Origin: Flavobacteriales bacterium UBA5869
GTDB lineage: Bacteria > Bacteroidota > Bacteroidia > Flavobacteriales_D > Crocinitomicaceae
Assembly (NCBI GenBank): GCA_002432565.1
Contig: DJFP01000184.1
Location: 1 to 5,630, forward strand
Length of the DNA stretch: 5,630 bases
Direction: 5' to 3'
Shown: positions 1 to 5,437 of the stretch, piece after piece
How positions within the stretch are numbered: the stretch's first letter is position 1
Layout: the number at the start of each line of letters is the position of its first letter
Translations under genes and position numbers: made by a program
Notes under the pieces: model-generated
Databases searched by the model: none
The model's input: only the letters and a program-made list of their open reading frames with translations
What the model was told of the DNA's origin: nothing

Positions 1-12
1 TGTTTCATGTTC

Positions 13-1236
13 TTACCATTTATAACTTAATCCAATTCCAGGGGAAATGGCGATTGTAGTGAATGTTCCGCTTAAGTTCGATTCCAGGTTTCGGTCCGTG
101 CGCTTGATATGTGTATAGTAAAATGAAAGATCGAGATTGAAATGCTCATTGAACTTAAAACCTAAACCGGCGGTCCCGTAAATGCGGTTTCCATCCGGAG
201 ATTCCGGGGTCACATAGCCCGATTGTACCGGAGAAAACCCATAACCGCCTCCCAATCGAACGGCAATCATTTCCGTTGCTTTGAAATTAACCCCGCCCCT
301 GAAAGCGAGAATGCTTTTGTATTTCCTTGCGGATTTTGTGTCCGTCAAACTGGTGGTATTGGATTCATAATCAAAAGCCAGTGTATCATAAGCTTTCCAG
401 CCAACATAGTTGATATCCAGTACGGCCTGCCATCTCTTTTCAGAATCATAGGAAGCACCTAGAGTCAAAACACTTGGCAGCGGAAGTGATGAAGTAAAAG
501 CTCCGCTTGGAAAATTGGCACTCAGGGATTCGGGAACTGTGAATGTTGCGTCACCTTCTTTTACTTTCATAGAAACCTTCGACCGGTAAGTCAAACCAAG
601 GGAAAAATGATTATCAATCTTTGCATTCACTCCTACGTTATATCCAAAACCAAGAGCTTTACCGGTTAGCTCGGCATGCCCGAATGTGCCGTCTGCAGCT
701 TGAACGGGAATGTCTTTTTGCAGGTCCACCTCCCCGGTAGAAATTACAAAACCTGCTCCTATTCCAAAATGCTCATTGATCTTGTAAGAAACAGTTGGCT
801 GAAAATAAATCGATTTCAGGGAAAGCTTTGTTAGGGCAAATCTCCCGATCCATGCATCTTCGTACTGGATTGTACTTCCGAATGGAGTATATACCGCCAA
901 TCCGACTTTCAGCGATTCCAATTTCTTGAATCCGAAAAGTGCGTAAGCAGAAAAAGGAGTTCCCATCGGGGATTTTGTGCGGTATCCTTCTCCGGATGCA
1001 GAGTCAACAAACAGGGTATTTGCGAAAATGGGGGAAAAACCCGCATTCACTTCACTCTTTTTGACAAATGCTACACCTCCCGGATTGTAAAATAACGCAG
1101 ATGCATCTTCCGACAATGCAGTTCCCGCAAGGCCCATTCCTTGTTGTTTTTGTCCCTGGAAATTCACTTGAAATCCTTGTGAATAAGCGGAAGTTACAGC
1201 CCAAAGGCTGCAGGAAAGTAGTACTAATTTATGCAT
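13..1236 (-). CDS. FadL/OmpP1/TodX-family outer-membrane transport protein
   Basis: A 407-residue outer-membrane beta-barrel of the FadL family, whose members pass hydrophobic compounds such as long-chain fatty acids or aromatics across the outer membrane; the substrate here cannot be read from sequence. Residues 1-20 form a signal peptide ending AYSQ, and the mature protein starts GFQVN, close to the N-terminus of mature FadL proteins. Family marks are DASALFYNPGGVAF (44-57, the NPA/NPG plug motif), GLAVYTPFG (112-120), AWIGRFAL (128-135) followed by FQPTVSYKI (145-153), and PDGNRIYG (347-354). Alternating aromatic/polar strands run to a terminal Trp (W407), the usual barrel-assembly end. 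I chose the ATG at 1236: the longer reading frame begins with TTG at 1299, which adds 21 residues before a good signal peptide and coincides with the -33 promoter element. No Shine-Dalgarno is visible. It is divergent from the small secreted protein gene. Family is firm; substrate is unknown. Confidence 0.93.
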   Translation of the reverse strand: MHKLVLLSCSLWAVTSAYSQGFQVNFQGQKQQGMGLAGTALSEDASALFYNPGGVAFVKKSEVNAGFSPIFANTLFVDSASGEGYRTKSPMGTPFSAYALFGFKKLESLKVGLAVYTPFGSTIQYEDAWIGRFALTKLSLKSIYFQPTVSYKINEHFGIGAGFVISTGEVDLQKDIPVQAADGTFGHAELTGKALGFGYNVGVNAKIDNHFSLGLTYRSKVSMKVKEGDATFTVPESLSANFPSGAFTSSLPLPSVLTLGASYDSEKRWQAVLDINYVGWKAYDTLAFDYESNTTSLTDTKSARKYKSILAFRGGVNFKATEMIAVRLGGGYGFSPVQSGYVTPESPDGNRIYGTAGLGFKFNEHFNLDLSFYYTHIKRTDRNLESNLSGTFTTIAISPGIGLSYKW

Positions 1237-1268
1237 AGTTGATGCGTTTATGGGGAGTAAGATAATTA

Positions 1269-1299
1269 AAAATCTATGAGCGCACAATAAATTTAACAA
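1269..1299 (-). promoter_or_regulatory. Bacteroidota-type promoter of the FadL-family gene
   Basis: On the minus strand a TTG (1299-1297) lies exactly 20 bases before TAGATTTT (1276-1269), which matches the Bacteroidota -7 consensus TAnnTTTG at all but the last base. Transcription would begin just downstream, giving a leader of roughly 25-30 bases before the ATG at 1236. The placement is inferred from consensus and spacing only. Confidence 0.6.
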
Positions 1300-1383
1300 T
1301 CGGTTTATTTTCTATTTCAAATTTCTTAAACAAATGCACCGTTTCGATTAGTATTCTTATATTGCATTATGAATGAATCAATT

Positions 1384-1734
1384 ATGAAAACTCTATTAAT
1401 ACTTTTCACCGGAATGATCCTGAGTTTTAGCTCCAGTGCACAAAACATGGTCCAGGTACCTGCGGGAAATTACGGTGGTGATGGGAACAACGCTCCCAGT
1501 TTACAGCTGCACGAAAATCATACGTTTGTTTATACGGACCTGACGAAAAAATCCAGGCCGATTATTGCGGAAGGCACCTGGTCTGTTGAATCCGACGAAT
1601 TAGTTCTTCAGCCGAATTCTAAAGTACATCTGAACAAACGATATACGATCGTCCGTGATGGATTGTGTATCAAAACAAGAAAGAATTTTGCTTTTTACAC
1701 GTTGTGTAATTGCAGCAAGACAAATCAGATTTAA
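1384..1734 (+). CDS. Small secreted protein of unknown function
   Basis: A 116-residue exported protein that I cannot assign to a named family. Residues 1-20 (MKTLLILFTG then a hydrophobic run ending SSSAQ) form a clear signal peptide with cleavage before N21. There is no Cys at the cleavage site, so it is not a lipoprotein. The mature part has short alternating strands and the pattern HTFVYTDL (46-53), EGTWSVESDELVLQP (63-77), reminiscent of the small lipocalin-like or 'GTW-x-LVL' beta proteins common in Bacteroidota. That resemblance is by eye. Three cysteines, C95, C108 and C110 (LCNC), cluster near the C-terminus and could form a disulfide or bind metal. An in-frame ATG at 1369 would add MNESI; I prefer 1384 because it starts the signal peptide cleanly and leaves room for a leader. 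A weak -7-like TAGTATTC at 1349-1356 has only TTA at the -33 position. The regulator gene follows after 47 bases. Confidence 0.75.
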   Translation: MKTLLILFTGMILSFSSSAQNMVQVPAGNYGGDGNNAPSLQLHENHTFVYTDLTKKSRPIIAEGTWSVESDELVLQPNSKVHLNKRYTIVRDGLCIKTRKNFAFYTLCNCSKTNQI

Positions 1735-1781
1735 GGAATTTAGTTGCTTTTGAATGATCTTTTTAATTAACTTAAATAGAA

Positions 1782-2168
1782 ATGTTCAAAAATCCGCTAA
1801 CCATGAATACTGCAAACAAAGATGTTTACGATGAAAAAACGCTTGAAATCTGCCGTCACGCCAGAATCATTTCCAATGTTGACCGAATATACATTATCCA
1901 GGTCCTCGCTGAGTTTCAAAAGTGCCGGGTGAACCAAATTGTGATGGAAACCGGATTAAGCATCCGTCAAGTCTATTACCAGCTTTCGGTACTTAGAAAA
2001 CACGATTATGTCCGAACAAGTTATCATAAGGGCAGATACTTTGTATACCCGGGTTTCGGGATGGAGCGCGGGAAGGAATTATTAAGGAAACTTGCGGATT
2101 TTGAAGAAACGAACAATGAACAAGCAGCTGACGAATTCCGGACATCCTACTTACGCATTGATAGATAA
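1782..2168 (+). CDS. ArsR-like winged-helix transcriptional regulator
   Basis: A 128-residue cytoplasmic protein with one winged helix-turn-helix domain, probably a dimeric DNA-binding regulator. The ArsR-type order is visible: helix RHARIISNVDRIYIIQVLAEF (about 25-45, matching the family's 'LsdptRl-iL-lL'), VNQIVMETGLS (50-60), recognition helix IRQVYYQLSVLRKHDYV (61-77), then wing TSYHKGRYFVYPG (79-91). A charged helix follows (95-111), with an acidic stretch and a basic end. The classical metal-binding ELCVCDL motif is absent: only C48 (KCRVNQI) lies near that site, and C24 is the only other Cys, so metal sensing as in ArsR/SmtB is not supported. The start is uncertain: ATG 1782 has the A-rich upstream usual in this phylum, while ATG 1803 would trim seven residues outside the domain. 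It lies 47 bases after the secreted-protein gene on the same strand with no terminator between them, so they may share a transcript. Targets are unknown. Confidence 0.82.
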   Translation: MFKNPLTMNTANKDVYDEKTLEICRHARIISNVDRIYIIQVLAEFQKCRVNQIVMETGLSIRQVYYQLSVLRKHDYVRTSYHKGRYFVYPGFGMERGKELLRKLADFEETNNEQAADEFRTSYLRIDR

Positions 2169-2171
2169 TCA

Positions 2172-2206
2172 CTGATCCTAATCAGGCTATTCCTTAATAA
2201 ACCTGA
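2172..2206. terminator. Weak hairpins in the convergent spacer, possible bidirectional terminator
   Basis: The regulator and mnmE converge across 62 bases. CTGAT (2172-2176) and ATCAG (2181-2185) form a 5-bp stem with a 4-base loop. Alternatively TCAGG (2182-2186) pairs with CCTGA (2202-2206). Neither stem is long and neither is followed by a good T-tract on either strand, so termination here is suggested mainly by the convergent gene layout. Confidence 0.25.
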
Positions 2207-2230
2207 CCATCCTGTTTAAAAGTCCCTAAT

Positions 2231-3637
2231 TTACTTTCCAATACAAAACTTACTGAAGATATTCGCCAGCAAATCATCTTCCGAGATCTGACCGGTGATG
2301 CTTCCCAGCCAGAACATCGCCTGGCGGATATCCATGGCTACAAAATCGCCTGTAATGTTTGTTTCCAGTCCCCACTTTGCTTTTTCGAGTGAGTCTCGTG
2401 TTTTTTCCAGGGCATCCAAATGACGGGCATTGGTCACGATGGTATCTGATTGGGTATTGAAAGATCCTAAGATTTGCCGGGACAACCAGGACTTCAGTTC
2501 GTCTATTCCGCTTCCGTTTTTGGCACTGATAGGCAGGAAAGGTGTTTGGAAGTCCCACGGAGTATTCTCCTGATCCGAGCGCAGATCGTATTTGTTTCCG
2601 ATCACCAAAAAGTGCGTTCCCGGATGGGATTTTGCCTGCTCATCTGCCCAGCGCCCGGTTTCTTCGGAACTCATGGATAAATGTCCTTCCGCTGAAGCAT
2701 TATTTCCGCTGAAATCGCTCAGCATCAATACAATTTTGGCCTGTTTGATCTTATCCAGCGAACGTTGAATTCCCAAAGCTTCGATTTCTTCGGCAGCATC
2801 TTCACGAATACCGGCTGTATCAATTAAACGGAACAGAATCCCATCGATGTTTAGTGTTTCTTCAATCACATCGCGTGTGGTTCCGGCAATGCTGCTCACG
2901 ATGGCGCGATCTTCTCCCAAAAGCTGGTTCAGCAGGGTACTTTTTCCGGTATTCGGCGCACCCACAATGGCTACCGGAACTCCGTTCTTCAGCACATTCC
3001 CCAGTTCGAAGGATTTGATTAACCTGTTGACATAAGCCAAAACTTCTGTTACCAAAGCCAATAGCTCTGTTCGGTCTGCAAACTCCACATCTTCTTCTGC
3101 AAAATCCAATTCCAATTCCACCAGGGAAGCAAAATGGATCAGTTTTTCGCGCAAATCGCGCAATTCATTGGAAAACGACCCCCGCATCTGGTTCATCGCT
3201 ACTTCGTGTGAACGGGCAGATTCCGATGCAATCAGATCGGAAACAGCCTCTGCCTGACTCAGGTCCATTCTTCCGTTCAGGAAAGCCCGCATGGTAAATT
3301 CTCCCGGCTTTGCCAGTTCACAGCCATTTGCCAAAAGCAGACGAATGATTTCCTGTTGAATGAAAACAGAGCCGTGACAGGCAATTTCAACCGTATTCTC
3401 CCCGGTAAAGCTATGGCCTTCGTGAAAAATGGTCACTACAACCTCATCCAATACGGAACCATCTGTGTTCTTCAACCGAACGAAATGTGCACTGTGGGAA
3501 GCAGCCTTATCGAAAGATCTGCCGGCAATTTTTGACAGGATCGAAATAGCATCCGGACCCGATAAACGGATCAAAGCAATTGCACCCATGCCCGGAGCTG
3601 TCGATAACGCACAAATGGTTTTTGGAGAAAGATTCAT
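2231..3637 (-). CDS. mnmE: tRNA uridine-5-carboxymethylaminomethyl modification GTPase MnmE (TrmE)
   Basis: A complete 468-residue MnmE, the GTPase that with MnmG installs the aminomethyl-type modification at C5 of the wobble uridine (U34) in certain tRNAs, using a folate-derived one-carbon unit. The N-terminal folate-binding domain shows TICALSTAPGMGAIALIRLSG-type sequence (7-27), FTGENTVEIACHGS (77-90) and PGEFTMRAFLNGRMDLSQAEAV (111-132). The helical domain is interrupted by the G domain: P-loop GAPNTGKS (226-233), switch TTRD (253-256), DTAG (273-276), NKYD (348-351) and SAK (371-373). The C-terminal helices end FCIGK, giving the family's conserved C-x-G-K tail with its essential Cys (C465). 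Length is near the usual 450-470, and every expected motif is intact. The ATG at 3637 puts the first conserved block at residue 7, as in other MnmE proteins, so the start is secure. mnmG is not in this window. The gene appears monocistronic: the next gene upstream on the same strand ends at a strong terminator. Confidence 0.98.
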   Translation of the reverse strand: MNLSPKTICALSTAPGMGAIALIRLSGPDAISILSKIAGRSFDKAASHSAHFVRLKNTDGSVLDEVVVTIFHEGHSFTGENTVEIACHGSVFIQQEIIRLLLANGCELAKPGEFTMRAFLNGRMDLSQAEAVSDLIASESARSHEVAMNQMRGSFSNELRDLREKLIHFASLVELELDFAEEDVEFADRTELLALVTEVLAYVNRLIKSFELGNVLKNGVPVAIVGAPNTGKSTLLNQLLGEDRAIVSSIAGTTRDVIEETLNIDGILFRLIDTAGIREDAAEEIEALGIQRSLDKIKQAKIVLMLSDFSGNNASAEGHLSMSSEETGRWADEQAKSHPGTHFLVIGNKYDLRSDQENTPWDFQTPFLPISAKNGSGIDELKSWLSRQILGSFNTQSDTIVTNARHLDALEKTRDSLEKAKWGLETNITGDFVAMDIRQAMFWLGSITGQISEDDLLANIFSKFCIGK

Positions 3638-3641
3638 GCTA

Positions 3642-3649
3642 CAAAATTA
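3642..3649 (-). promoter_or_regulatory. -7 box of the mnmE promoter, four bases from the start codon
   Basis: On the minus strand TAATTTTG (3649-3642) is an exact match to the Bacteroidota -7 consensus TAnnTTTG. Only TAGC separates it from the ATG at 3637, so a transcript started from it would have a leader of zero to a few bases. No TTG lies 19-21 bases upstream, so the -33 half is missing. In AT-rich spacer an exact box can occur by chance. Confidence 0.45.
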
Positions 3650-3690
3650 CATAATTGTATGTTCCGATGTGTCATGGTTATTGATTGTGG

Positions 3691-3725
3691 TTTTCCTCCC
3701 CCTTGCGTCCCCCTCCGAAGGGGGA
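3691..3725 (+). repeat. Left copy of the C/G-rich inverted repeat
   Basis: Reads TTTTCCTCCCCCTTGCG, then TCCCCCTCCGAAGGGGGA. The inner part folds as TCCCCCT (3708-3714), loop CCGA, AGGGGGA (3719-3725). Relative to the right copy it has one extra base in the linker between its two C-tracts and one substitution in the loop. Confidence 0.7.
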
Positions 3726-3732
3726 GTTTTTT
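3708..3732 (+). terminator. Terminator-like hairpin plus T-tract, antisense to mnmE
   Basis: The 7-bp hairpin TCCCCCT/AGGGGGA (3708-3714 with 3719-3725) is followed after one G by six T residues (3727-3732), the form of an intrinsic terminator read on the plus strand. No plus-strand gene ends here, so if it works it would stop transcripts running antisense out of mnmE. It may simply be a property of the repeat copy. Confidence 0.4.
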
Positions 3733-3815
3733 CAAATCCACTTTTAAAGGGTAATTAGTCTCCTTTATTTTAATTTTCGAAGAAAGGATCAAAACATAAA
3801 GAGTGATCTATGGTT

Positions 3816-3849
3816 TCCCCCTTTGGAGGGGGACTAAGGGGGAGGAAGA
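3816..3849 (-). repeat. Right copy of the C/G-rich inverted repeat
   Basis: In opposite orientation to the left copy. On the plus strand TCCCCCT (3816-3822), loop TTGG, AGGGGGA (3827-3833) form the hairpin, followed by CTAAGGGGGAGGAAGA. Unlike the left copy, it has no T-tract on either side. Its outer edge sits two bases from the T-tract end of the downstream terminator, so the element abuts that terminator. Confidence 0.7.
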
Positions 3850-3851
3850 TG

Positions 3852-3887
3852 TAAAACAAAAGCCGGCTGGAATAATCCATCCGGCTT
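3852..3887 (-). terminator. Intrinsic terminator of the T9SS-sorted protein gene
   Basis: On the minus strand AAGCCGG (3887-3881) pairs with CCGGCTT (3866-3860). One mismatch is followed by four more pairs (TGGA with TCCA) around a four-base loop, giving 11 pairs in all. The stem runs into TTTTGTTTTAC, a good U-tract. It starts 20 bases after the TAA at 3908. This is the most convincing terminator in the window and separates this gene from mnmE. Confidence 0.88.
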
Positions 3888-3907
3888 CAATATCTTATTA
3901 TTAGTTC

Positions 3908-5341
3908 TTACTGCTTCACAAACTCCTTCACGGAAGTTCCTTCCTGATGTTCAATTACCAGGAAGTATTTCCCGCTTTGCAAAGAGCTTACATCTATTGT
4001 GTTGGAAACTGCTTTGGTTGCAAGCACTTTTCTTCCCGAAATATCTAAAACAGATACCGATTGAAGTGCTTTCAATTCGCCAAAATCCACATTCAGGCTT
4101 TCGTTGACTGGATTCGGATATAACTCGAAGTCTCCGAATGATGCTTCTTCCAGGCCAGCACAGCTTTCAACGGTGATTGTAGTTACTGTACTGTTTGAAC
4201 ATCCGTTTGCATCTGTTCCGGTTACCGTATACACTTGAGTTGATGCCGGTGTTGCTGTCACATTCGGGCCGGTAGCACTGCTTAGTGAGGCAGCCGGGCT
4301 CCATGTATAAACATTAGCGCCGTTAGCCGTTATAGTCGCAGAATTGCCCGAACAGATAATTCCGTTAGCCGGGGACGGTGTAACCGTAATGGTCGGAGGC
4401 GGAGCAATCGTCAGGTTCATTCCGTTGTCTGTTCCCACAGTAGCCGGATTCGATGCATCCACGCGAATTCGATAGCCGCTTCCAGCTGGCAACCCGCTTG
4501 GAATTGTTGCTGAAATACTCAAAGTTCCGGTCGAAGTTGAAGACAGTGTCCCGATAGCTGTCGGCGAAGCAAATGATCCGCTGTTATCCGATAATTGCGC
4601 TGTATAAACGTTTCCGGCATTCACAGTTCCTGTCACCGTAAAAGGAACTGAAATATTTACGGTGTTGTTGGAACAATAAGTGGTGGTTGTAATTGCTCCG
4701 GTACCTATTGTTGCTCCTGCTCCGGCAGTTCCCGTAATTTTCAATTCATCAATAGCGAAAGCAGGATCATTTCCGGTGTTTCCGTTCTGCCATCTGAAAC
4801 GGAATTTCAGGGATGCAGTATTATCGAACGCAGGTAAGGTAATGGAAGCGTTTGTCCAGGTAGAAACACCCGAATATTGACCTGTTGCAGCTGTCCACAT
4901 CGTACCGCCGTCAGTGGAATACTCCACAACTCCATAGGAAGTTCCCGAAGCTCCCGCACACAGGTAGATAAATTCCAAAGTAACATTCGTGTAACCCGTA
5001 GTAGAAATGGGGTTTGTCTGAGCAGCACTCTGATTGGAAGAAGATCCGGTGTCGAATGATGCATTGCAAATACCAAAACCGCAAGCCTGCGTGTTGTAAA
5101 TATGCAGGTAAGAAGAATTCGGACCGTTCGCGGTTCCAACCGGCTGATCAGGTGTATCCGCCACAAGGCCTAAACCGGAGTTATCCACGTATTCCGAATT
5201 CAAAACCCATTGATTGTTTCCGGCACCACCGTTCAAAGTCCAGTTTCCTGCACCTGATTCAAAATTGTCCTGGAAAAGGGTTGTTTGAGCATGAGCTGAT
5301 AAGCCCGCAAAAAGGGCTCCACATAGTAATAGTTTATTCAT
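3908..5341 (-). CDS. Secreted multidomain protein with T9SS type A sorting domain
   Basis: A 477-residue exported protein, likely released or attached at the cell surface through the Bacteroidota type IX secretion system. Residues 1-18 are a signal peptide ending SAHA, with Q19 first in the mature chain. Residues about 22-204 look like a jelly-roll or MAM-like adhesive domain, from FQDNFESGAGNW through an EFIYLC strand and VVEYSTDGG to FAIDELKITGT. About 219-312 is an Ig-like beta domain (YCSNNTVNISVPF, then AGNVYTAQLS and SGYRIRVDASNPA). About 316-391 is a PKD/Ig-like repeat with YTWSPAASL and YTVTGTDANGC, where C330 and C381 could pair. The tail, about 404-477, has FELYPNPVNESLNVDF, VSVLDISGRKV, LQSGKYFLVI and final KEFVKQ, the standard sorting-domain pattern. 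No catalytic motif is seen, so adhesion or a structural role is inferred. The mature part is rich in Thr, Ser, Gly and Ala and poor in Lys/Arg before the tail. It has its own promoter and terminator and is probably monocistronic. Confidence 0.93.
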   Translation of the reverse strand: MNKLLLCGALFAGLSAHAQTTLFQDNFESGAGNWTLNGGAGNNQWVLNSEYVDNSGLGLVADTPDQPVGTANGPNSSYLHIYNTQACGFGICNASFDTGSSSNQSAAQTNPISTTGYTNVTLEFIYLCAGASGTSYGVVEYSTDGGTMWTAATGQYSGVSTWTNASITLPAFDNTASLKFRFRWQNGNTGNDPAFAIDELKITGTAGAGATIGTGAITTTTYCSNNTVNISVPFTVTGTVNAGNVYTAQLSDNSGSFASPTAIGTLSSTSTGTLSISATIPSGLPAGSGYRIRVDASNPATVGTDNGMNLTIAPPPTITVTPSPANGIICSGNSATITANGANVYTWSPAASLSSATGPNVTATPASTQVYTVTGTDANGCSNSTVTTITVESCAGLEEASFGDFELYPNPVNESLNVDFGELKALQSVSVLDISGRKVLATKAVSNTIDVSSLQSGKYFLVIEHQEGTSVKEFVKQ

Positions 5342-5360
5342 AGTAGAAGTTTAATGTGCC

Positions 5361-5392
5361 GCAATTTAGGACACAGACTTCTAATTTCCAAA
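5361..5392 (-). promoter_or_regulatory. Bacteroidota-type promoter of the T9SS-sorted protein gene
   Basis: On the minus strand TTTG (5392-5389) is separated by exactly 20 bases from TAAATTGC (5368-5361), a partial match to TAnnTTTG. The spacing is the same as in the FadL-gene promoter. The start codon at 5341 would follow a leader of roughly 15 bases. The -33 element is intact and the -7 box is imperfect at its last two bases. Confidence 0.5.
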
Positions 5393-5404
5393 CTTGTTAG
5401 TTTG
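5389..5404. promoter_or_regulatory. Perfect inverted repeat over the -33 element, possible operator
   Basis: CAAACT (5389-5394) and AGTTTG (5399-5404) are perfect inverted arms around TGTT. The left arm includes the -33 TTTG of the T9SS-gene promoter on the minus strand. A dimeric regulator bound here would block or recruit polymerase. It could equally be a weak hairpin after the membrane-protein gene that ends at 5438, but no T-tract follows it on the minus strand. Confidence 0.3.
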
Positions 5405-5437
5405 TTAACAGAATGAACTTTAACCAGTTAGCTTTAT

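Larger units (their letters stand above)
3691..3849. repeat. Inverted-repeat element (MITE/BIME-like) in the mnmE upstream spacer
   Basis: Two C/G-rich repeats of about 35 bases face each other at 3691-3725 and 3849-3816, enclosing a 90-base AT-rich core (3726-3815). By hand alignment they agree at 31 of 35 columns, with one single-base gap. Each copy also folds alone into a 7-bp hairpin, so the whole stretch could form either one long stem or two small ones. The core has no reading frame of interest. It contains a smaller inverted repeat, TCCTTT (3761-3766) with AAAGGA (3784-3789). I found no target-site duplication. Similar C5/G5 hairpin repeats are scattered through intergenic DNA of many Bacteroidota genomes, from general knowledge. 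Mobility is not shown by this sequence. Confidence 0.7.

Noticed and set aside
1237..1383. Control of the divergent FadL-family gene by the ArsR-like regulator
   Set aside because: No convincing inverted-repeat operator is visible in the divergent spacer, and the regulator is not directly adjacent to it, so the link is speculation.
3429..3758. A 109-codon plus-strand frame running antisense through the mnmE start
   Set aside because: It lies mostly opposite a complete, highly conserved mnmE, has no recognisable motif or promoter, and ends inside the repeat element.
3731..3760. A decayed third copy of the C/G hairpin inside the element core (TCCACTTTTAAAGGG)
   Set aside because: The resemblance is partial, with much of the C- and G-tracts missing; in AT-rich sequence this is not distinguishable from chance.
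3825..3845. Possible G-quadruplex in the right repeat copy
   Set aside because: Only two runs of five G are present, flanked by GG pairs, so at best a weak two-tier structure; the hairpin is the simpler explanation.
3681..3860. Target-site duplication flanking the inverted-repeat element
   Set aside because: The flanks (TTGTGG on the left, TGTAAA on the right) share only a TGT, too little to support a transposition footprint.
4807..5166. A 119-codon minus-strand frame inside the T9SS gene
   Set aside because: It is a frame-shifted reading of the same strand, with none of the domain structure shown by the main frame; there is no sign of a frameshift in the main gene.
5014..5343. Plus-strand frames opposite the 5' half of the T9SS gene
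   Set aside because: The composition reads as random (many Arg, Ser and Cys, no domains), and the opposite strand has a clear signal peptide.
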